From: Crocodylus rhombifer
Lineage: Eukaryota > Chordata > Crocodylia > Crocodylidae
Length of the DNA: 64,000 bases
Reading direction: 5' to 3'
NCBI GenBank assembly: GCA_038503035.1
Contig: JAVSML010024609.1
Span: 888,591-952,590 of the forward strand
Made by a program: the position numbers and the translations under genes. Of the stretch, positions 23,616 to 34,534 are shown piece by piece. The first letter of the stretch is position 1. Every line of letters begins with the position of its first letter. The notes under the pieces are model-generated. The model had not been told where the DNA came from and made no database searches. It worked only from the letters and a program-made list of their open reading frames with translations.

Positions 23616-24541
23616 TAGGGATGCACAAAATTCTGCCGGCTGTTTCATTTCGATGCTGCTTCGACTCATTTCGAGCTCAAAACAGCGAAATCAAAACGAA
23701 ACAAAATGTATGGCTTCAAAACAGCCTCAAAACTAAATGAGGGTAGTCGAAATGTTTTGAAAGTTTCAAAACATTTCAAGTTCCAAAGCTGAAGCTGGGC
23801 TTGCCTGCAGAGAAACAGAAAGTAAGGAGAGGGAGGGAGAAGAGGGGAGAAGGACTGCTATGAGATCGGCTGTGACTGTTTGGCTGTCTGAGATGGTGCT
23901 GGTGCTACTGTGCTGCTTATAAGTTATTACCTGTTGGCATTTAAAGTGGCAGACCAGACTGAGGCTTTAGGGGAGGAGGAGGCCTCATTTGGGCACACTA
24001 CCGTGTTGTGTAGAGGCCCCAGTGCCTGTGAGGGCACGCCTTAACCTACACACGTAGTCACGTGTCACAAGATTTGTTTGTCAGCAGCTTGAGGTGCAGT
24101 GTCCCAGAATCCCCTGCACCTATCTCTTTGAAACCTAGTGGGCTTCATTGCCTTAGCAGCGGCTGCCATGCCTGTAGTTTTCACCCTTCTGTGCCTTCAC
24201 ACTTACAAGTGACGCAAGTTTTGCTTTCAAGACTTTGAGGTGCAGTTTCCCAGAAACTCCTACACCTATCTCCTTGAAACTTGGCAGGCTTCATGCCCTC
24301 AGGAGGGTCTACTATTTCCACTGTCTTCATCCAAATCTGCCCCAAAATGACAACGTTATAGGCAGTTTAATGCTTCCCCATTATAGCCTATGGGCAAAAC
24401 ATCAAAACAGTGTCGGAACAGCGAAAGTTTCGACGGAATGGAACAGGGCTTTCAAAATGAAAGGAAACTTGAAATGACACACTGTCCCATTGAAGCGGCA
24501 AGATGGAAGTCAAAATGAAATGGTGGTTTCGCACAGCCCTA
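23616..24541. mobile_element. Non-autonomous DNA transposon with tagggNtgYRc ends, 0.93 kb
   Basis: Left end tagggatgcacaaaattctg and right end, reverse complemented, tagggctgtgcgaaaccacc are inverted. Subterminal regions are rich in tttcg/cgaaa words on both sides (ttcatttcgatgct..., ...gaaatggtggtttcgcaca). Possible degraded TSD gcttagta (23610-23617) versus ccttacta (24542-24549), 6 of 8. No transposase frame. Confidence 0.7.
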
Positions 24542-24549
24542 CCTTACTA

Positions 24550-25160
24550 CCAGTGGAAACCTACATGTAAAAAGATGCTTCGTTCTCAGGATCTACCTTA
24601 TATTGTATTTATGTTCCTCTAAAAATGTATTTTTTGTATGAGTCATATTTGTAATTCATCCCAATTGACAATTCTACTATGATACTAGAAATAAGGGTGG
24701 ACAGGCTAAGTGAGGTACTATAAGGAACGACTAGAATTTTTATACAAAACTTTCTGAAATGCGATTTTTTTTAATGTAAATGTTTTCCCTTTTTTAAAAT
24801 TTTACTTTTCTATACTTTTCCATGCTAGAGTTTGCTTCACTAGAAAGCACTTGAACAAAGCCTGTTGAAATTGACACATGGTTTTCCATTAAAATTGGTT
24901 GTTTTGCATCAGATCCTAGACATAAAAAGGACATTTATTTTCCAACTTGAAGTCTCAAGATATTTTGCTGTTTTTAGTAAAGTGCTGATAAGTATCCAAA
25001 CATTTGTACGCATCATCTCTCATCTGATTTTCCCCATCATCCATCCCTGGAGAAACCAGCGCTAGCAGATTCTGGCATGTGACCCTTACCACTTAGAAAT
25101 GTTGATGGGAACGGGACCGATAGTTATTAGCATTAACATTTTTTCCTACTTATTTTGCAG
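24550..25160. other. CACNA2D1: Intronic sequence before the first exon
   Basis: AT-rich, with a branch/polypyrimidine region (attttttcctacttattttgcag) leading into the exon at 25161. The 66-codon frame at 24865-25065 has no known similarity. Confidence 0.5.
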
Positions 25161-25319
25161 TTCAACAATAATGCGCAGAACGTCAGTTGCTTTAATCATC
25201 TCGTCCAAGCTAATGTGAGGAATAAGAAGAAGCTGAAAGAGGCGGTCTATAAAATCTTAGCTAAAGGAATCACTGATTATAAAAAAGGTTTCAGCTATGC
25301 TTTTGAACAGCTGCTAAAT
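25161..25319 (+). CDS. CACNA2D1: CACNA2D1 internal exon (VWA domain, MIDAS Thr segment)
   Basis: Coding exon of the calcium channel auxiliary subunit alpha2delta-1, a GPI-anchored extracellular protein that raises surface expression of high-voltage-activated CaV channels and is the gabapentinoid-binding subunit (family knowledge). The 159-bp exon is phase 0 at both ends: acceptor tattttgcag ends at 25160 and donor gtaagt begins at 25320. It encodes 53 residues starting [11 protein letters not shown], with [11 protein letters not shown] in the middle and [18 protein letters not shown] at the end. The Thr of GITDYKKG matches the second element of the VWA MIDAS metal site. [11 protein letters not shown] and the DYKKGF block fit alpha2delta-1 better than alpha2delta-2, and alpha2delta-3 is far off. 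The reading frame is open, and an extended frame runs 60 bases past the donor as intron. Cys10 is probably disulphide-bonded in the mature protein (inference). The preceding exon carrying DxSxS was not found in the window. Confidence 0.93.
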
Positions 25320-25583
25320 GTAAGTATTGCAAAGTTATCCTTCAGTACTGTTAAACTCTTGAGCTGTACTCATAGAACTGCAATGTCCAGATGGTTACTT
25401 TGAATGACCTGCTCCTAGTAACATCGATGCGTTTTATGATGAAGTCATTTAGCAATGAAATGTATCCCAGCAAACTAGTTTGTCTTAGCAGAGATCCCCT
25501 TAGCTTGATTTGTTAAGATTTGTAATGGGGAAACTTGTTTATGGCTGTGATTTACCATTTTTCCCCCACCATTTTGGTCTTTT

Positions 25584-26640
25584 TTTCATAGTTTCATAGT
25601 TTGTAGGGTCGGGAGGGACCTGAGCAGATCATCGAGTCTGACCCCCTGCCGTGGCAGGAAAGAGTACTGGGGTCAAATGACCCCAGCAAGGTGTTTGTCA
25701 AGCCTCCTCTTAAAGACCCCCAGGATAGGAGCCCACACCACTTCTCTTGGAAGTTGGTTCCAGATCCTAGCTGCCCTGACCGTGAAGTAGCGCCTCCTGA
25801 TATCTAACCTAAACCTACCCTCTGCCAGCTTGTGACCATTATTCCTAGTCACTCCTGGTAGTGCTTGGGGGAACAGGGACTTCCCCATTGCCTGCTGGTC
25901 CCCTCTGACTAGTTTGTAACAGGCCCCCAGATCCCACCTCAGCCTTCTCTTTTGGAGGCTGAACAGGTTCAGGTCCCATAGCCTTTCCTCGTAGGGCCTG
26001 CCCTGCTGCCCCCTGATCACGCGAGTGGCCCTCCTCTGGACCCTCTCCATGCTGTCCACATCCCTCTTGAAGTGTGATGCCCAGAACTGGACACAGTACT
26101 CCAGCTGCGGCCTGACCAGTGTTGCGTAGAGGGGGAGGATCACCTCCTTAGATCTGCTTGAGATGCATCTGTGGATGTGTGACAAGGTGCGGTTGGCCTT
26201 CCTGACTGCATCCCCACACTGCCGGCCCATGTTCATCTTGGCATCAGTAATGACTCCAAGACCCTTTTCTGCCTCTGCACTGATGAAAAGGGAGTTCCCC
26301 AGCCTGTAGGTATGGTGCCGGTTCTTCCTCCCCAGGTGCAGCACCTTGCACTTGTCAGTGTTGAAACCCATCCTATTCTCATCCGCCCACCCCTGTATCC
26401 TGTCTAGGTCTGATTGCAGCCTATTCCTCCCTTTTCGTGTACCCACATCCCCCCACATCTTAGTGTCATCAGCAAATTTGAACAGAGTGCTTTTTACCCC
26501 CTCGTCCAAGTCACTGATGAAGATGTTGAACAGTGCGGGCCCGAGGACTGAGCCCTAGGGGACCCCACTGCCCACATCCCTCCAGGTCGAAAATGACCCA
26601 TCCACTACCACTCTCTGTCTTTCTCTTCCACTTGTCACAT
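25584..26640 (-). mobile_element. 5'-truncated CR1 LINE with RT C-terminus
   Basis: Antisense CR1 copy of about 1.05 kb covering the end of ORF2 and the 3' UTR. The frame 26509-25673 (278 codons) is uninterrupted. It carries FKFADDTKMW (intact catalytic Asp pair), WADENRMGFNTDKCKVLHLG, RPQLEYCVQFWASHFKRDVD and RIWNQLPREV, ending FKRRLDKHLAG. The 3' end shows catagtttcatagtttgtag, the CR1 octamer-like tail in antisense. Truncation just upstream of the FADD box means no function. The long intact frame suggests a relatively young copy. Confidence 0.92.
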
Positions 26641-26984
26641 GATATTAGTAGTGACCACTTTGCAGATAGCTTTCAAATGAGAACTGATGGCATTGCATCT
26701 TCCATGAGTATTTCAGCTGTCTCGGTGTCCTGGTCACATGTAATGTATCCAGACTTTCTGAGATTTAAAACTTTGTGTGTGAGTGTCTGTAAGCTACACA
26801 ATGGATATAAACAACCACAGGGATATTTAGGCAGTTGGAAGAAAATATTCTGAATGTGTATCTTCCTGCCATGTCTAAAACATTTGATTTGATCAAAGAT
26901 TGAATGCTTTTCCTCCATCTTTCAGTTTTTACAGATTTTCTAGTTTGTACACAAACAGTGACTAATTAGTAAAATTGTAAAATG

Positions 26985-27045
26985 TTACCACGTACTACAT
27001 ACTAAATATCTTTACTACATACTAAATATATTTAATTTAATGTAA
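26985..27045. repeat. Short AT-rich tandem duplication
   Basis: The unit ctacatactaaatatMttta occurs twice in direct succession, preceded by a partial third copy; copies differ by one base. Confidence 0.7.
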
Positions 27046-27473
27046 ATATTATAAAATATAATTTTTAAGAAAAATATTTAATGTACATGTTAAAAAATAA
27101 CTATACATTTCACCATGTTAATGATCGTAGGTCAGACCTTCAGTAGATGTAGACAAAGCTATGCTAAATCCAGTGATTGTATTGGAATGAATACACTTTT
27201 GGTGAAACGTCGCTTCAGTGAAGTTTCTCAGCTGAAACCTGTGTTTTTCTTCCCTGACCTGCTACCTTTTGGACCCAGAAACCATTGTTCTTTCTCGTGC
27301 CCTAAAAATAGAGCTAGCTGTAGGATTTTCATGCATATGAAATTGTGACAGGTGAAAAAAATCAGTATCCATTTCTCAAGAATATAGTATTTTGGACCTA
27401 TTCGACACGGGGTGAGTAATGGATTTGGTGCCCTCTGCTGTTGATATTTGCAACTGCAAACAGGGGTTTCCAC

Positions 27474-27592
27474 TAGGGGTTTGCGAAGGTTTGGAAGCCG
27501 ATTTGATTCAGGGGAGATTCAGGGGCAAGTATTCATTTCGGATTTGACAAAATCAGATCTAAAGCAAATACTTGCCACTTCACACAGACCTA
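27474..27592. mobile_element. 119-bp MITE with tagggg ends and 8-bp TSD
   Basis: Ends taggggtttgcgaaggtttg and, reverse complemented, taggtctgtgtgaagtggca. Flanks gtttccac (27466-27473) and gttgccac (27593-27600) match at 7 of 8. The interior is inverted (caagtattcatttcggattt / agatctaaagcaaatacttg). Same end type as the 0.93-kb element at 23616 and the copy at 46791. Confidence 0.8.
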
Positions 27593-27604
27593 GTTGCCAC
27601 CTTT

Positions 27605-29190
27605 TCTGGCTATGAGTTGGATTGACCCAGCTTGGGTCAGAGGTGTCTCCACAACAGCAGGGGAACGCAACTGCTGCTGATGCTCTTCCCACGCCACTGC
27701 TGGAAAAATTGGTAATGACAGCTGGGTCCTAGCACTGGCCTGTCACCCCCCACCCACCTCTAACCCAAAAAGTGCCAATCCAGCTGCTGAAGCCCCAGGT
27801 GCTAGAATCTCTCAGCCAGCCTGAGGCAGTATTCCCATTTGTTTCTCTGTCTGCAGCCAGGTGAGTACAATAACGAGGAAAAACTAGGAGGAAACAAGAA
27901 GTTTTGTTGCATTTTATAAATTCACTGAAGCAGGGATACTCTGTTATGCCTGGTACAACACCAAGAACAATAATGAATAGGAAGTAGTAGAAGTCCTAAT
28001 TAAAATTAGTGAGTACAGAAGTGCCACAGAACAGATTTGTCTGGAAGGTGGGAATGAGTAGGTGTTGACTATGATCGTGGTTATAGAAAACGTACATCTC
28101 TCACTGCTGTAGATGTGGGTTTAGTTAGATCCTCAGAGTGTTTTACAAGAATGTGTAATCATGGGTGGATGTTCTGATGTGTACACGAGGCAAATACAGA
28201 GATTACGTGAGGTTAAAGAACTAGTTCTTCCTGTTCAGTTTCTGACAAATCCAGCTGACAGGGGGAGGGTAAAGGTTTGCTGATGGAGTCAGCTATAGAC
28301 CCTGGAGACAAGAGTGTAAAATATAATAGGATGAGATAATGAAGGCATATAAAGATAACAAGATTATGAATATGGGTATGTTTATGATTTCACACAGGCG
28401 AGCTTTATAATGTGTTCAAGGGGTGTTGAATATGAGTATATTTTAAAAAGAAAAAGCTAGTTCTCATTATAAGGACCAGTGCAGTGCATAACAACCATTT
28501 GAACTCATTCTCACTAATAAGGAAGTGTTACCCTCTTTGTGCCTGCAAGAAAATTGCTTTCTAAATATAATGCTGGTTGGAAACAAATGCTTTCAGTCCT
28601 CAAAAAAAATTAAGGCAAATTTTAGTAATATGGATATGCTTATTTGTGGATAAGCATTTTTTTTACTGATCTACATATTACTTACCAAGAATTCTTTACC
28701 AAGTTAATGTTCTTTAGCTTAGTGGTTTAATTAATCTTTACCCCATTGTAATGACTACTGTAGAAGAAATTTGTCAGTAAACCTCCTAGAGGCCTATTTT
28801 AATTCCAGCTAGATGATTTTTCCTTGCTTTTACTTTTTCTTTTTTCAATGACATGCAAATTCACAGCTCAAAATGTATTCATTAGGCTTTATGCTCCAAG
28901 CTATAATCCCAGTCTACAGGTAAAAGAGTTCAATTAATTTTTAAGGATGTGGTAATTACCTGAAATCAAGGCAGTTTTTTCCACAGAATAAAAGGTCTAG
29001 CTCCTTGCTTGCTCTTTGAAGTTTAAAATCTAAAACAAAATGTGAAAGAAACAATTATCATCTAATAAGGAGGGGGGAGGGGATGAGAATAATTTTTATT
29101 ATAGAGAGAGATCATTCACCAGCATCAAGAAAATCATAAGGATTTTGTTTATATTTTGTCATGTTCATCCAAAGCCTTATATTGCATCTC
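27605..29190. other. Intronic sequence, nothing recognisable
   Basis: Slightly GC-richer to 27860, then AT-rich. No exon or clear element ends seen. Confidence 0.4.
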
Positions 29191-29195
29191 GTCAG

Positions 29196-29357
29196 CATCT
29201 ACATGTGCATTTAATCACAGTCAGTTACCACACTGTAAGACAGTGCTGTCATGGAAAAGTACTATCCTGCTGTAAGATAGTACTTTTGCCTGACAGTGCT
29301 GTCTTACAGCACCGTTAGTTAGTTTACTGCAGCCTAATAGTATTGCACGTGTAGATG
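29196..29357. mobile_element. MITE with nested perfect hairpins, 162 bp
   Basis: TIR catctacatgtgcatt (29196-29211) against 29342-29357. Inside it, ctgtaagacagtgctgtca (29233-29251) pairs with 29291-29309 with one difference. Inside that, aaaagtactatc pairs with gatagtactttt. Three nested inverted repeats in one short element. Confidence 0.8.
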
Positions 29358-29359
29358 GT

Positions 29360-31595
29360 GATGCTTTACTCTGCAGTTAATTAGTCTACTCCGCAGTTTG
29401 GCTCACATGTAGACATGGCCAGTGAGCAGCGATGAATAAGCAGCAGCTTGAGGAGGTGCTAGGAAGGCAATGTAGAAGTCTTACGCCACAATATGGAGGC
29501 TTTGTCACAAACTGGCCCTCCATAATTGGCAAGTTAAGAATGCTGCATATATGTGCTCCTTTGCACACAATTCATGAAGCAGGCAGATGAACCCAAAAGA
29601 AAACAGGGGGAAAGAAGAAACTGCAGGAAGAGACTTTTCTCTGTTTCAGTTTCTTAAACCATTACAGAGGAACTGAAGAGAGATAAACAACCTTAGAGGG
29701 CAATGCAGGATTAATGCTAGGTTAACACTTAAAAGTGTGTGTGTGTTAATATCAAAAAATATTGTCAACGTGACAAATAAATAATTTATTATAAGCACAA
29801 AAGATTTAGTGATACAGGAACAGAACAGGTTGCTAATATATCTCCTGTGTTCATAGCAATATATATTTAGAAAGTACGTACCTTGGACAAAATTCTGCAA
29901 GTAGGAGCATTATTTAATCCAGGGGAAACTGCAAAATTTCCAAAACAAGATTCCATCCCAGCACATGTGAACCTGATGTAATATACTGTAATATATCAGC
30001 TAAACGTGAATTTATGTGAACTCTACATGCTGTAAGATGCTTCTTATATCTAGTCATATGTTTTCATTAAAGGTATCATATTTGAGTAATATTCAGAGGC
30101 TTTGTAGTCTTTCCTGCAGGTTCCAAAACATTCTCACTCCCTCTCTGTCTCTCTCTTTCTCACTACCCTAAACACCTTTTCTTCTATTCTTTCAGCAGGA
30201 GAAACAGAGTTTGATCCCTTTGTACTGGTGAGAATAGCCAATTAGAGTTACTTGGATTACAGCTATACATCACAATGCATTTATGACAAAATAGTACATT
30301 CTAATTGATGTCCTCTTGCTAGCTCATTAGGACTTGATCTAGGAAAGGGTGTCTGTTAATTATATTGCATATCCGCAGCAGCTATCTTTAATGTATGCTT
30401 GCACACCAGAAGGTCTTTAATCCTGAAGGGCTGATAACACTCCAAGATCTTTCCACAGTATTTGTCTTATTTGTCAACAGTACCTAGTGCTGTGTTGCTA
30501 CAACTCAAGAGGTACATTTTCCAGTCTGGGCTACCACTAATGGGTCCAGCTCTGTTGGAGTAAGCCTCAGCTTGTTTGCAAGTACTAGATTGCATGTGCA
30601 GGCCCATGTGCAGATTGAACAGTGTGGAGATGGGAATTGTCATTTGGCTTTTCAGACCCTTTTTAATTTAATAAAGTGGTTTAATAAAATATGATGATGG
30701 GCCACTGGGATTGCCCTAGCTGCAAGCTGTACATTCCTGCTGTAGTATATTTGTTAATAGCCCTACTTTATGCCCTTTGCAAGAGACAGAAAAGCCCTTG
30801 GCACTCTTAGGATGTGAGTGGGACACACAATAGTGTCTCAAAAAACACTAAGTATGCAGGTACAGATCTTTATCCATTGGAAAAATTATAAAATACATCA
30901 ATACCTGTTTGTCATTTGTCCTTCTAAATTAACAGGACAACTCATGCAAAGATTTGACTGCTGAGCCAAGTACTGCTGTGGTGCTCTGATACTCCAGAAT
31001 GTATAATAAAACACTAAGTTGGGGATTTTCAGTATTTGCAAAGTACTTAATTCTGCTTTTCTGAGTTTCTCCATTCTCGTTCTGGATTCATTGCATTTTT
31101 AATACCACAAGATAGAAACCTGAAGCAATACATACTGTTGTTTGTGACATTTTATAAGCCAAAAAAAAGAGAGAGAGATGTGTTGATTATTTCCAAATGG
31201 AACTTACCTTGTTAGAGGAGTGGATTTAATGTGCTGAGTTCAAATTTATTTTCTTGTCATTATTGGGAAGAAAATTTGGGCCTGGTTTTTCCCTGACTTA
31301 GAGGTGCTTATTGATTAGTTGAGCCAGTGATGTAAAAAAAATGTGTAAACAACTTATTTTAGGAACTAAAAATAGGTATGGGAAAGAATATTTCTTTTTG
31401 CTTTGGGAAAAAAAAATATTGTTTGTTTTCTTTATTTGTTTTGTTTTATTAATCCTGGAATTTGATGAAAGGACTCTGGACTAATAGGGTATCAAATTAC
31501 TTTTGAGGGTCAGGTTTTATCCTGACGATGTTTTCTGAGTACAGGGAGACCCAAAGCCATGGTACCTAGGAGCAGGCCAGAAGAGAAATTGTGAC
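29360..31595. other. Intronic sequence, nothing firm
   Basis: A second catgtagacatgg end-like word near 29405-29420 may mark a longer element. CT-rich simple tract at about 30135-30175. Otherwise AT-rich intron. Confidence 0.4.
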
Positions 31596-31600
31596 TCAGA

Positions 31601-32057
31601 GGCTGTATCCAGATGAGCAGGGGCACGTGCTTGCAGTGGCACACATTTACACTGTTACTTTGTGCCTCAGCACACACCCTTGCATGTGCATTTCGTTGTG
31701 GGACACATTGTCCCACTTTGGGCAAACTGCCCTTTTTCAGCTCCTCCTGTTTCCCAGCATGCTGGAGCAGCGGGGCACAAATGAAGCAGTAGAGACACGC
31801 TGGCTGGCAGTTAAGGCCTCTCGTTGGAGGACCAAGCCTCTCTATGTTCTGTCTGGTGCACAGTATTTTCATGTGCTCTGCATTACTTTTTTTCCTGGGT
31901 CTTTTTTATTTATTTATTTATTTATTTTTGCTACCAGGAAATCCTGGTAGCAAATTTTGGCCCTGTGCTACAAATTTGCACTGCAGGTCATATTTTACAT
32001 TTCATGCACAGTTTGTGGTGCCACAAACTGCATGTGCCTGCAAATCGGGATGAGGCC
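31601..32057. mobile_element. Hairpin MITE copy B
   Basis: Left end ggctgtatccagatgagcag and right end, reverse complemented, ggcctcatcccgattt. Internal hairpins are perfect: 31927-31939 with 31942-31954 (tttgctaccagga) and 32009-32018 with 32021-32030 (cagtttgtgg). Same layout as copies A (14661) and C (35961), but the arm sequences differ. A (TTTA)n run lies at about 31907-31928. Overlapping open frames reflect composition only. Confidence 0.75.
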
Positions 32058-32433
32058 AAAGGGTTCAAATTTTCTTCCACTTTCCCTTGATCTTCTTGTG
32101 GAGAAAGTTACTTCACTTTTTTCATGGATTAGCTAGTTCCTTTGTCTGGTAAATTGGGGAGTAGAGTCAGGTCATTTAGTGTTGCACTCTGATATAGTCC
32201 TGTTGTCAGAAATCTTATTCCCGTATGAAGCCAAGTATCAGCTATGGCATATTCTCCTTATAAAACACATTGTAAAGCCTAGCTATTTTCTGAGGGGAGA
32301 TGAAACGAGAAGAAAAATAAGTAGGCCAAGATGATTTTGCATATTTTTAACACAGTGAATTTAGCTGTATGCACCTGAGTTGCTAGGGCCTGAGACTGAG
32401 ATGGGAGGTTCACTGGAAGCTTAAGGTTTAGCA

Positions 32434-32961
32434 CAGGGGTATGCAACCCCTAGTATGCATGCCAAAGAGTGGCATGCAAAAACATTTTGCTTGGCATGCG
32501 CACCTCAAGGTGGATGGCAGGAAAGCTGTAATGGGCCTGATCCTTGTTCTGGCAGTACAGCCCCAGACTCTTCCCTGCCATCTGCCTGGAGACGCACGTG
32601 CATCTGCTGCTAGCAACAAGTTGAGCCAGGGCTATGTGAATCCTGCTACACCTGCTTGCAGCCTTCTTGCTGCCTGCTGCGACCTGCCTGCTGAGAGCCC
32701 AGAGCCCAGGCCAGCTGCAGCAGGCAGCTGGGAGGCTGCAAGCAGCTGCACCAGGATCTGCAGTGCCCTGTCCCTGCTCATTGCTGGAAGTGGGTGCACA
32801 CATACCTTGGACTGGACAGCAGGAAAGTGGCTGGGCTGGGCTGTGCTGCACTGCCACAACAAGGATTGGGCCCTGCTGTCTACCTCTAGCATGCCAACAC
32901 CTTGCAAGTTGAGGTTTGCAGGTATTTTTGGCATTCTGCCCAAAAATGTTGCCAACCCCTG
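32434..32961. mobile_element. Non-autonomous hAT transposon, 528 bp
   Basis: Left end caggggtatgcaacccctag; right end, reverse complemented, caggggttggcaacattttt. Flanks gtttagca (32426-32433) and atttagta (32962-32969) match at 6 of 8. The interior is GC-rich with many CAGC/GCTG words and a tggcatgc subterminal word at each side. It holds long spurious frames on both strands but no transposase. Confidence 0.85.
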
Positions 32962-33499
32962 ATTTAGTAGATCCTAAATTTGCTAAGATCCAGATATACA
33001 AAAGAGCCTTTGGGTTTGATTGTGTGAGTGTTTTCAGTGCCCAAATTGAAACAGTCAAGGAGTCTCATATTGAGAGTCCAGGACCTGAAGCGTCCAAAAT
33101 CAGTGGCTGCTTCTAGATGTTTTCTCCAAAACTTCCCCAGCTGAGGGGGATGGAAGGAGTATGGTTAAGTAAAAATGACAGGCAGAGCAAAAATGTTCTG
33201 GTTCATGAATTACTAATGTGGATCCTCCACTTTTGGATTCTCATACAAGGCAGTTTCATGGACAGCAGCTGTGCCAGGGAGTGATCAACATGTTTTGTCT
33301 TAAATATGTACCTTATCCTCATCCCAAATTAGGGCAGTGCACACAAGTCTCTTACACTGATTGGGGGGGATATACCCGATTACCAGAATGGTTGGATCTA
33401 AAGTATACCATAATTTGGCTCTCTTTCAATGTTGTTGTATTTCAAGCATTGATTGCACAAAAGGCTCAGGAATGAATGGCAAGATGCATTAGAAACCAG

Positions 33500-33770
33500 A
33501 GCATACCTTGTCCAAGCAATTTGCAACCTGTTTAGGTCGCAGTGGGCTGCCAACGTAAAGACAAGTTGCTTGGCTGTTTGCTGACTTTTACTTCAAAGGG
33601 TGGTGTTTCTCCACCCAGGTGAAGCTCAGCAATTGGTTGGGGGAAGTGGCACTTGCTGAAATAAAAGTTGCCGCAACCATCTGGAGCATCTCAGTGGTCC
33701 TGCACAGCTGGTTGCCCCCGTTCTGTGTACTTCCATCTAGTTAACAAAAACTCATCTGTCCAGGAAGGTA
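33500..33770 (+). repeat. LTR-like patch, low confidence
   Basis: Contains aataaaagttgcc near 33660 followed by a ctgcacagctggttgccccc and gttctgtgtacttcc stretch, the order expected for a polyadenylation signal and R/U5 region. It starts near tgtttaggtcgcagtgg and could end near tagttaaca. No TSD seen. The upstream frame at 33218-33475 resembles nothing I can name. Confidence 0.3.
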
Positions 33771-34071
33771 AGAAACTTAACCCTGCAAAGTATCTGGGCT
33801 CAACTGCAGCGAGTTAGAAATAGCACATCTGTAGAGTCAGTAATTCCACCTTCACCTCCACTGAAGTTTGTAGAAGCTTCATCATTGACCTTGCTGTGGG
33901 GGGCAACACTTCACTCGTACTATTTTAGTAATATTCTTAAGGATGCATGAGACAGAAGGATGAGTGATCCCTACCCTCAGAAAACAGTGTTCCTAAGAAC
34001 TATACCACTGTTGCATCTTTTATTTTTATAGACTGAACTAAACAAAATGCTTGTCTTTGTCTCTCTTACAG

Positions 34072-34176
34072 TACAGTGCATCTAGAGCTAACTGCAATAA
34101 GATTATTATGTTGTTTACCGATGGTGGTGAAGAAAGAGCACAAGAGATTTTCCACAAATACAACAAAGACAAAAAA
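34072..34176 (+). CDS. CACNA2D1: CACNA2D1 internal exon (VWA domain, MIDAS Asp segment)
   Basis: Next coding exon of alpha2delta-1. It is 105 bp, phase 0 at both ends, with a pyrimidine-rich acceptor (tgtctctcttacag ending at 34071) and donor gtaagt at 34177. It encodes 35 residues, beginning [15 protein letters not shown], then [12 protein letters not shown] and [15 protein letters not shown] contains the MIDAS Asp that closes the VWA metal-binding site. [17 protein letters not shown] is characteristic of alpha2delta-1; alpha2delta-2 differs in the residues after TDGGE and in the KYN tail. The Asn ending the previous exon plus YS here forms an N-Y-S glycosylation sequon across the splice junction. 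Joined in frame, the exons give 88 continuous residues. The following exon, which should start with the next VWA beta strand, was looked for to 64000 and not seen. Confidence 0.93.
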
Positions 34177-34364
34177 GTAAGTGACATTTAGAAGAATTTT
34201 ACTGCATGGAAGACCCAAAATAAGACCTGGAGATGATTTCTGGAAGGAAATAACTTGTAATTTTAAGACTTGAAAGTGTTGCATAATATGTCATCAGTGG
34301 CATTCTTAGTAAAGAATAGTTTTATAAAAAGACAGCAGGTTACAATTTTGCACTTCTGTCTTGC

Positions 34365-34530
34365 CTTCAACATGATGATCCCAAGGCACTTTAAATATTG
34401 TAAGGAATTATGAATTTTTATGGCCCCAACATGGTAGGCAATTATTATTATCCCTATATTACAAGTAAAGAAGCTGAGACATGGGAAGATAAAATGACTG
34501 GCTGAAGACCGCAAAACACAAACCTCTTTC
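34365..34530 (-). repeat. MIR-like SINE remnant
   Basis: Contains attattattatccctatatt followed by acaagtaaagaagctgagac and tgactggctgaagacc. This is the reverse complement of the MIR ctcagtttcctcatctgtaa / ggggataataat core. Lies 190 bp after the second exon. Confidence 0.7.
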
Positions 34531-34534
34531 CTAT

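Larger units (their letters stand above)
1..25160 (+). other. CACNA2D1: CACNA2D1 upstream intron (5' part outside window)
   Basis: The sequence before the first exon is intronic by position: the exon at 25161 is internal and starts in phase 0. The exon expected immediately upstream, encoding the DxSxS MIDAS segment, was not found by eye in 1-25160, so the intron probably exceeds 25 kb. Much of the stretch from 7 kb onward is mobile DNA listed separately. Confidence 0.7.
25320..34071 (+). other. CACNA2D1: CACNA2D1 intron between the two VWA exons
   Basis: An 8,752-bp GT-AG intron. It holds a 5'-truncated CR1 (25584-26640, antisense), an AT-rich 20-bp tandem duplication near 26990-27040, the 119-bp TAGGG-end MITE (27474-27592), the nested-palindrome MITE (29196-29357), a hairpin MITE (31601-32057), a hAT element (32434-32961) and an LTR-like patch (33500-33770). 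Between these it is AT-rich and unremarkable. No further exon was recognised. Confidence 0.85.

Noticed and set aside
33218..33475. 85-codon frame considered as a retroviral envelope remnant
   Set aside because: No recognisable envelope motif; only its position near an LTR-like patch suggested it.
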